Assembly (NCBI GenBank): GCA_938008575.1
Contig: CALLKB010000089.1
Span: forward strand, 1-6,641
Reading direction: 5' to 3'
Length of the DNA: 6,641 bases
Source of the DNA: an uncultured Cytophagaceae bacterium
GTDB lineage: Bacteria > Bacteroidota > Bacteroidia > Cytophagales > Spirosomataceae
The notes beneath the pieces are model-generated. The model ran no database searches, was not told the DNA's origin, and saw nothing but the letters and a program-made list of their open reading frames with translations. Shown here piece after piece: positions 1-3,991 of this stretch. Position 1 is the first letter of the stretch, and each line of letters begins with the position of its first letter. The position numbers and the translations under genes are program-made.

Positions 1-54
1 GGCGATAGGACCGGGATTGATGGCTTGGTTGGCGGTGAATGAATTATCCTTGTA
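1..54. other. Left window edge, possible gene end not assignable
   Basis: Too short to identify. On the plus strand, frame 2 reads AIGPGLMAWLAVNELSL and stops at the TAG at 52-54, which lies inside the first palindromic repeat copy. Frame 1 stops at the TGA at 40-42. On the minus strand one frame stays open to the edge, but it has no ATG or TTG start, only an implausible GTG inside the repeat. The plus-strand frame 2 reading, the C-terminus of a gene upstream of the window, is slightly favoured because its hydrophobic end looks protein-like. This is a guess. Confidence 0.2.
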
Positions 55-111
55 GAGACGTGACACCTCGCATATGAATTATGTAGAGACGCGATACCTC
101 GCGTCTAATAC

Positions 112-136
112 AAAAAAGACGCAAAGTATTGCGTCT
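112..136 (-). terminator. Second, backup intrinsic terminator made by repeat copy 3
   Basis: On the minus strand an 8-bp stem (136-129 with 124-117, loop TACT) is followed by a T-run at the outer end of the stem (117-112 are A on the plus strand). It is weaker than copy 4 because an A-T pair replaces a G-C pair. It lies downstream in the same direction, so the dehydrogenase-like gene has two terminator-like hairpins in tandem. Confidence 0.5.
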
Positions 137-145
137 CTACAAATC

Positions 146-172
146 AAAAAGAGACGCGAAGTATCGCGTCTC
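146..172 (-). terminator. Intrinsic terminator made by repeat copy 4
   Basis: Read on the minus strand, the stem GAGACGCGA / loop TACT / TCGCGTCTC (172 down to 151) is followed at once by five T (150-146). It begins 14 bp past the TAA stop of the dehydrogenase-like gene. A 9-bp GC-rich perfect stem, a tetraloop and a T-run are the standard form of a rho-independent terminator. It therefore probably ends that transcript, although the hairpin belongs to a repeat family. Confidence 0.7.
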
Positions 173-185
173 TACATATTAAGGA

Positions 186-974
186 TTAAAACTCCATCGG
201 ATCAGGCCATTTGAAATCATAGCTTAATTCCTCTACGATTTTATCACCGGAAACAATTTTACCCCCTAAACACGGTTGGCTTGAGTCCCAATACCCTGGA
301 TTCATCCCGCGTTTTTCACAGTCATTCATTCCCACATCTTGTTTAGTTGGATGTTCAGGAGCAACAATGTTGTAGATGCCAGCAGGAATTTTCTCGCAAG
401 TCAAGGCAATCAAATTCACCACATCATCTTTGTGCACATAATTCACTGGGCAATTCGCTCCGTCATTACGTTTGTTTGCGAAGTATTTGGCGACAAAACG
501 ATCGCCACCCATTAAGCCTGCAAGACGCAAAATCACGGAAGAAACAGGTGATGCTTTAACAATAGCTTCTGCCTGTGCCATCAACGAATTTTCGTTAATT
601 TCAGCCGTTTCATCCACGATCGCAGAGACATTTGCATAAACGGAGGTAGAAGAAAGGAAGATAATTTTGTCTACTTTTTGGGGATCTAAACCATCGACCC
701 AAGCTTGCACGATGCGCAAATATTGTTCCTCTGAGTTTTTCTTTCTGCGGGGAGGAATAGCCCAAACTTGAATTGCCGATTGATTTAACAGCCCCCATTC
801 CCCTTCGGTGGTTTCGTCCGTCGCGCGAAAATCAACAACTTGAACTTTGGGATGCTTCGCTTGTTGGTGCACTTGCGATGCCGAAACCTTAACTTCAAAA
901 TCCGCTAAAGCAAGTTTAAATGCCAATGGTGCGCCAACCCAACCGCCTCCGTAAATACTTAAGTTCTTTTTCAT
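186..974 (-). CDS. Atypical short-chain dehydrogenase / NAD-dependent epimerase-like protein
   Basis: A 262-residue protein of the NAD(P)-binding Rossmann epimerase/dehydratase superfamily, probably cytoplasmic. Numbered from the ATG, residues 5-14 carry the first beta strand and nucleotide-binding glycines (IYGGGWVGAP), residues 108-113 the SSTSVY strand with the family Ser and Tyr, about 150-156 RLAGLMG, and 177-185 the conserved VNYVHKDDV strand. The usual Lys of the Tyr-x-x-x-Lys pair is missing (YANVSA), as in the atypical SDRs (YeeZ-like group). Catalysis cannot be assumed and the substrate is unknown. I chose the ATG at 974 over an in-frame GTG at 986 because AAAGGTG sits a suitable distance before the ATG. 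The gene is divergent from the metallophosphoesterase gene, ends at two terminator-like hairpins, and appears monocistronic. The family call is firm; the function is not known. Confidence 0.85.
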   Translation of the reverse strand: MKKNLSIYGGGWVGAPLAFKLALADFEVKVSASQVHQQAKHPKVQVVDFRATDETTEGEWGLLNQSAIQVWAIPPRRKKNSEEQYLRIVQAWVDGLDPQKVDKIIFLSSTSVYANVSAIVDETAEINENSLMAQAEAIVKASPVSSVILRLAGLMGGDRFVAKYFANKRNDGANCPVNYVHKDDVVNLIALTCEKIPAGIYNIVAPEHPTKQDVGMNDCEKRGMNPGYWDSSQPCLGGKIVSGDKIVEELSYDFKWPDPMEF

Positions 975-1005
975 AATTTTATGCACCTTTGGAACAAATG
1001 CAAAA

Positions 1006-1013
1006 CAAAGATA
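1006..1013 (-). promoter_or_regulatory. -7 box of the dehydrogenase-like gene promoter
   Basis: On the minus strand these bases read TATCTTTG, an exact match to the Bacteroidota primary sigma -7 consensus TAnnTTTG. Transcription would start near 1000, giving a leader of roughly 25 nt before the ATG at 974. No good -33 TTTG is seen at the expected distance (about 1032-1037 reads TTTTA-like), so this is a one-box match. The box lies only 12 bp from the start of the divergent gene, so the two promoters must overlap. Confidence 0.5.
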
Positions 1014-1024
1014 GTTTATAAGCC

Positions 1025-2260
1025 ATGAATAAAATGTTTTTTGTACCCTTAATCACCATCGTCTTAGTCGCATTAGACTATTATGTTTGGATAGCGGTTA
1101 AAACGGCTCTTCGTAAATCGCGTGAAAGTGTACGTCAAACAGCTGCAATCATTTACTGGGGATTTACAGCTTTCGTACTAATAGGTACCATTTCTTATAA
1201 TGCATTGCCATTGCATGCTTGGAAAAACGAATTCCGAATTACTTTCATGGCGCTTGTTATGATTTCGGTCATCAGCAAATTGTTCATCATTATTTTCTTG
1301 CTTTTAGAAGACATCACCCGCTTTTTCCGCTGGGGAAGCAATAAAATCCTCAAAAAAGATCCGAGCGCGATCAGTCGGCACGAGTTCTTATCTCAAGCCG
1401 CCCTCGCAGTTGGCGCAGTTCCTGCCGCAACATTTGCTTTTGGGATCCTCTCTGGAGCACATGATTACCGCATTGAAAAAGTGAGTTTAAAGATTCCTAA
1501 ACTTCCCAAAGAGTTCCGCGGCATGCGCATTGCACAAGTATCGGATATCCATTCAGGAAGTTTTTTCAACAAAACGGCTGTTCAAGGTGGCGTAGATATG
1601 TTGATGCGTGAAAAGGCCGACTTGGTGTTTTTCACGGGAGATTTGGTCAATAATGAGTCCAAAGAGGTGGAAGATTACTTCAATATGTTTTCCAAAATAA
1701 AAGCCCCTTATGGTGTTTTCAGCACGTTGGGAAATCATGACTATGGAGATTATGTAAAGTGGAAAAGCGCAGCGGCCAAAAAACAAAACTTACAAGATTT
1801 GATGAAGGCACATGAATTAATGGGCTGGAATCTGATGATGGATGAGAATCATATCATCACAGAATCAGGAGAGAAATTGGCCATCATCGGCGTTCAAAAC
1901 ATAGGCATCGGTCGTTTCCCTTGGTATGGTAATCTATCCAAAGCTTATGCGGGCACAGAAGAGGCATCGACCAAATTACTATTATCTCACGATCCGACGC
2001 ATTGGAATGCAGAAGTTACGAAAAATAGCAAGTTTCATGACATTGATGTTGCTTTTGCGGGCCATACACATGGGGCGCAGTTCGGGGTAAAAATTCCAGG
2101 CTTTGAAACTTGGTCACCTGCTAAATACATTTATAAACAATGGGCAGGCTTGTATGAAGAAAACGGGCAGCAATTATATGTTAATCGCGGATTTGGATAT
2201 TTAGGATACCCAGGGCGTGTAGGGATGCCGCCGGAGATTAGCATATTTACATTGAGTTAA
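1025..2260 (+). CDS. Membrane-anchored calcineurin-like metallophosphoesterase
   Basis: A 411-residue protein in two parts. Residues 1-142 hold about four hydrophobic segments (roughly 5-24, 41-60, 72-94, 125-142). Residues 150-411 form a metallophosphoesterase domain with all the metal-ligand motifs: DIH (D174, H176), GDLVNN (D206), GNHD (N237, H238), the later His in LSHD (H322), and GHTHG (H347, H349). It should hydrolyse a phosphomonoester or diester with two bound metals. This layout resembles the YkuE/YaeI group, some members of which act on lipid-linked phosphates; the substrate here is inferred only to be near the membrane. The last segment is preceded by SRHEFL, close to a twin-arginine motif but with His for the second Arg, so Tat export is doubtful. 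A possible plus-strand -7 box, CACCTTTG at 984-991, is one base off consensus. No clear Shine-Dalgarno sequence precedes the ATG. Confidence 0.9.
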   Translation: MNKMFFVPLITIVLVALDYYVWIAVKTALRKSRESVRQTAAIIYWGFTAFVLIGTISYNALPLHAWKNEFRITFMALVMISVISKLFIIIFLLLEDITRFFRWGSNKILKKDPSAISRHEFLSQAALAVGAVPAATFAFGILSGAHDYRIEKVSLKIPKLPKEFRGMRIAQVSDIHSGSFFNKTAVQGGVDMLMREKADLVFFTGDLVNNESKEVEDYFNMFSKIKAPYGVFSTLGNHDYGDYVKWKSAAAKKQNLQDLMKAHELMGWNLMMDENHIITESGEKLAIIGVQNIGIGRFPWYGNLSKAYAGTEEASTKLLLSHDPTHWNAEVTKNSKFHDIDVAFAGHTHGAQFGVKIPGFETWSPAKYIYKQWAGLYEENGQQLYVNRGFGYLGYPGRVGMPPEISIFTLS

Positions 2261-2391
2261 GAGTTAAGAGCGAAGAATGAAGAGGTAAAAGTTGAAATTA
2301 GGACCTTCGGACTTCGGACTCGCGACTAGTGACTAGTGACTGACCACTCCCTTCGGACTTCGGACTAGCAACTGCCCACTGACCACTGCCT
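2254..2391. repeat. Heptanucleotide-period repeat array
   Basis: This stretch is built almost entirely from 7-bp units. Units of the form GAGNNAA start at 2254, 2261, 2268, 2275 (as GAATGAA) and 2282. Two transitional units follow to 2302. From 2303 every unit begins with ACY, nearly always ACT (for example ACTTCGG, ACTAGTG, ACTGACC), starting at 2311, 2318, 2325, 2332, 2339, 2346, 2357, 2364, 2371, 2378 and 2385. The register slips twice, by 1 bp at 2303-2310 and by 4 bp at 2346-2356. The first unit overlaps the TAA stop of the metallophosphoesterase gene. The array ends in a T-run at 2394-2400, without a strong hairpin before it. It resembles in form the short tandemly repeated heptamers known from cyanobacteria; its function is unknown. 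Confidence 0.75.
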
Positions 2392-2409
2392 GATTTTTTT
2401 CGCTTTCCT

Positions 2410-2440
2410 TTTGCTCCTTTCTAAAAAAAAGCTATTTTTG
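2410..2440 (+). promoter_or_regulatory. Promoter of the tRNA-Cys gene
   Basis: TTTG at 2410-2413 and TATTTTTG at 2433-2440 match both boxes of the Bacteroidota housekeeping promoter (TTTG at -33, TAnnTTTG at -7), with a 19-bp spacer. Transcription would start around 2446-2448, roughly 10 nt before the mature tRNA 5' end. This is the best-formed promoter in the window. Confidence 0.7.
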
Positions 2441-2455
2441 CATCCCAATTAAATT

Positions 2456-2526
2456 GGTTTCGTGGCCGAGTGGCTAGGCAGAGGTCTGCAAAACCTTCTA
2501 CAGCGGTTCGAATCCGCTCGAAACCT
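2456..2526 (+). tRNA. tRNA-Cys (anticodon GCA)
   Basis: A full cloverleaf can be drawn. The acceptor stem is GGTTTCG (2456-2462) with CGAAACC (2519-2525), plus discriminator T2526. The D stem is GCC/GGC (2465-2467/2477-2479). The anticodon stem is 2481-2485/2493-2497 with one G-U pair, and its loop CTGCAAA carries GCA at 2488-2490. The variable loop has four bases. The T stem is AGCGG/CCGCT (2502-2506/2514-2518) with loop TTCGAAT. The 3' CCA is not encoded (TCAAA follows), so it must be added by CCA-transferase. The gene has its own promoter and terminator, so it is a single-gene unit. Confidence 0.97.
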
Positions 2527-2527
2527 C

Positions 2528-2557
2528 AAAAAACCTTCCAAATCGGAAGGTTTTTTT
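2528..2557 (+). terminator. Intrinsic terminator of tRNA-Cys
   Basis: The stem CCTTCC (2534-2539) pairs with GGAAGG (2545-2550) around the loop AAATC. It is extended by A2528-A2533 pairing with the T-run at 2551-2557. It starts right after the tRNA and also shields the act operon promoter from tRNA read-through. The A-run/T-run symmetry would let it work on the minus strand too, although no gene there needs it. Confidence 0.9.
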
Positions 2558-2678
2558 GTTTAACTCCATTTTGTACAAATCCCTCTCAAAAAATTACACT
2601 TTCACTTTGGGTTTATTTTGAAAGATTCTAAATAATCAATCAAACCTTAAAAAAACCTGAAATTGTTTCTCCTATAAA

Positions 2679-2709
2679 TTGTTTCCTAAAAAATCGGAAT
2701 GTAGTTTTG
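2679..2709 (+). promoter_or_regulatory. Promoter of the act (ACIII) operon
   Basis: TTG at 2679-2681 and TAGTTTTG at 2702-2709, separated by 20 bp, match the Bacteroidota -33/-7 consensus; the -7 box is exact. Transcription would start near 2715-2717. The leader is then about 10 nt to the in-frame GTG at 2726 or about 22 nt to the ATG at 2738. The rest of the gap from the tRNA terminator (2558-2678) is AT-rich, and I see no other element in it. Confidence 0.65.
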
Positions 2710-2737
2710 CGAACTGAATTAAAATGTGAAAACCAAC

Positions 2738-3946
2738 ATGATGTTTTGCAAAAAATTAACACTCGTTAAAACCTTATTATCCTTTGCGATACTATTAGCT
2801 AGCGTGAGCGCGACATTTGCGCAAGATGCAGCAGAAGGCGAAACCCTATTCAAAAACAACTGTGCAGCATGCCACAACACATCGGATGAAGTGCTTGTAG
2901 GACCTGGTTTAAAGGGAATTAGCGAAAGACGCCCGATTGAATGGATCGTTAAATGGGTTCATAATCCACAAGCTGTTATCGCTTCAGGCGACAAATACGC
3001 AAACGACCTTTACAACAAGTTCAATAAGGCGGCAATGACTCCTTACCCGAACTTTACAGAACCTCAAATCAAAAGCATTGTTGCCTATATTGATGCAGCA
3101 AACGCAGCTCCAGCGGCTCCGGCAGCGGGTGCAGCTCCAGCAGAAGGCGCAGCAGCACCGGCAGCTCAAAGCTCTGGCGGCATGTTAGAAGTTCTTTTAG
3201 TTGGTTTATTGATCATCATGGTGATCGTATTAATCGCTTTATTGTCTATCGTTAGCACATTGAGCAAGATTACTTCAGGTGAAGCTTCGACAGAAGCTCC
3301 TTTGATGCAACGTTTAGCAGCAAACGCAAAAGCTTTGGCAGCTAATTCAGCTGTTAAAACAGGTATTTTAGTTCTAGCATTATTATTAGGTGGAAAAGCA
3401 ACAATCGATGCAGCGTATGGCGTAGGTATTCACCAAGGATATGCACCGGAGCAACCGATCAAATTCTCGCACAAATTGCACGCAGGTCAATATCAAATTA
3501 ACTGTAACTATTGCCACACAGGTGTATATGCAGGTAAAGGCGCAAACGTTCCTTCAGCAAACATCTGTATGAACTGCCACAACGCGATCAAGCGTGAGTC
3601 TCCAGAAATTCAAAAAATATACAGCGCGATTGAAAACAACGAGCCTATTCAATGGGTGCGTGTTCACAACTTGCCAGATTTGGCATATTTCAATCACTCG
3701 CAACATACAAACGTAGGTGGCTTAGAGTGTAAAAACTGCCACGGCGAAATCGAAAAAATGGAAGTTGTGGAGCAACGTTCTTCATTAACAATGGGATGGT
3801 GTATCGATTGTCACCGCGAAACAGATGTGAACGCGAAAGGAAATGCATACTACGACAAATTAGTTGAGGTGCATAACAAAGACAGCAAAACACCGCTTAA
3901 AGTGCAAAACATTGGTGGCTTAGAGTGTTCTAAGTGTCACTATTAA
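2738..3946 (+). CDS. actA: Alternative Complex III subunit ActA, six-heme form with N-terminal cytochrome c domain
   Basis: Electron-transfer subunit of ACIII, the quinol:cytochrome c (or oxidase) oxidoreductase that replaces bc1. Numbering is from the in-frame GTG at 2726 (406 aa); the ATG at 2738 is residue 5 and is preferred because it leaves room for a leader. A signal peptide ends near A32 (TFA/QDA). Residues 33-123 form a class I cytochrome c domain with CAACH (46-50) and likely Met ligand M104. An Ala/Pro-rich linker (about 124-150) follows, then a strong transmembrane helix (about 154-178) and a weaker hydrophobic stretch (about 210-223). The periplasmic ActA domain carries CNYCH (260-264), CMNCH (281-285), CKNCH (335-339), CIDCH (359-363) and CSKCH (401-405). 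Histidines at 249, 252, 314, 324, 327 and 383 are candidate distal ligands. Classical ActA is pentaheme, so the sixth heme comes from the N-terminal domain. It is first in the operon, 45 bp before actB. Confidence 0.93.
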   Translation: MMFCKKLTLVKTLLSFAILLASVSATFAQDAAEGETLFKNNCAACHNTSDEVLVGPGLKGISERRPIEWIVKWVHNPQAVIASGDKYANDLYNKFNKAAMTPYPNFTEPQIKSIVAYIDAANAAPAAPAAGAAPAEGAAAPAAQSSGGMLEVLLVGLLIIMVIVLIALLSIVSTLSKITSGEASTEAPLMQRLAANAKALAANSAVKTGILVLALLLGGKATIDAAYGVGIHQGYAPEQPIKFSHKLHAGQYQINCNYCHTGVYAGKGANVPSANICMNCHNAIKRESPEIQKIYSAIENNEPIQWVRVHNLPDLAYFNHSQHTNVGGLECKNCHGEIEKMEVVEQRSSLTMGWCIDCHRETDVNAKGNAYYDKLVEVHNKDSKTPLKVQNIGGLECSKCHY

Positions 3947-3991
3947 TCATATTACAATAGATTCAAAATTAGTCTGAATAAGAAAGATTAT

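Larger units (their letters stand above)
51..176. repeat. Cluster of four palindromic REP-like repeats (two per orientation)
   Basis: Four copies of a roughly 25-bp hairpin unit fill this gap. The unit starts TGTAGAGACGCGA, has a four-base loop TACY, and closes with TCGCGTCT. Copy 1 is at 51-72 and is decayed: its stem is down to about four pairs and its right arm is lost. Copy 2 is at 82-106, with an 8-bp stem 87-94/99-106. Copy 3 is at 117-141, inverted, with stem 117-124/129-136 and loop AGTA. Copy 4 is at 150-176, inverted, with a perfect 9-bp stem 151-159/164-172. Copies 2 and 4 are near-perfect inverted repeats of each other, so the cluster could also fold into one long hairpin. Spacers are irregular (about 9, 10 and 8 bp), unlike a CRISPR array. 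The form resembles dispersed REP-type palindromes; its genome-wide copy number cannot be judged here. Confidence 0.85.

Noticed and set aside
51..176. Possible CRISPR array in the repeat cluster
   Set aside because: The units are palindromes in both orientations with 8-10 bp spacers of irregular length, and no cas gene is near.
347..559. Plus-strand open frame of 70 codons with many cysteines, opposite the dehydrogenase-like gene
   Set aside because: The Cys/Gln-rich composition is the by-product of the opposite strand's codons, and the conserved VNYVHKDDV motif is encoded on the minus strand here.
2325..2400. Terminator hairpin for the metallophosphoesterase gene at the end of the heptamer array
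   Set aside because: The T-run at 2394-2400 is real, but only short weak stems (for example AGTG/CACT at 2335-2348) precede it, and none abuts the T-run.
2607..2616. TTTATTTTG as a second act promoter -7 box
   Set aside because: It is one base short of TAnnTTTG spacing, has no matching -33 box, and lies about 120 bp upstream of a better promoter.
2726..2737. GTG start for actA at 2726
   Set aside because: It is possible but less likely: it would leave only about a 10-nt leader from the predicted start site, and two ATG codons follow at 2738 and 2741 just before a normal signal peptide.
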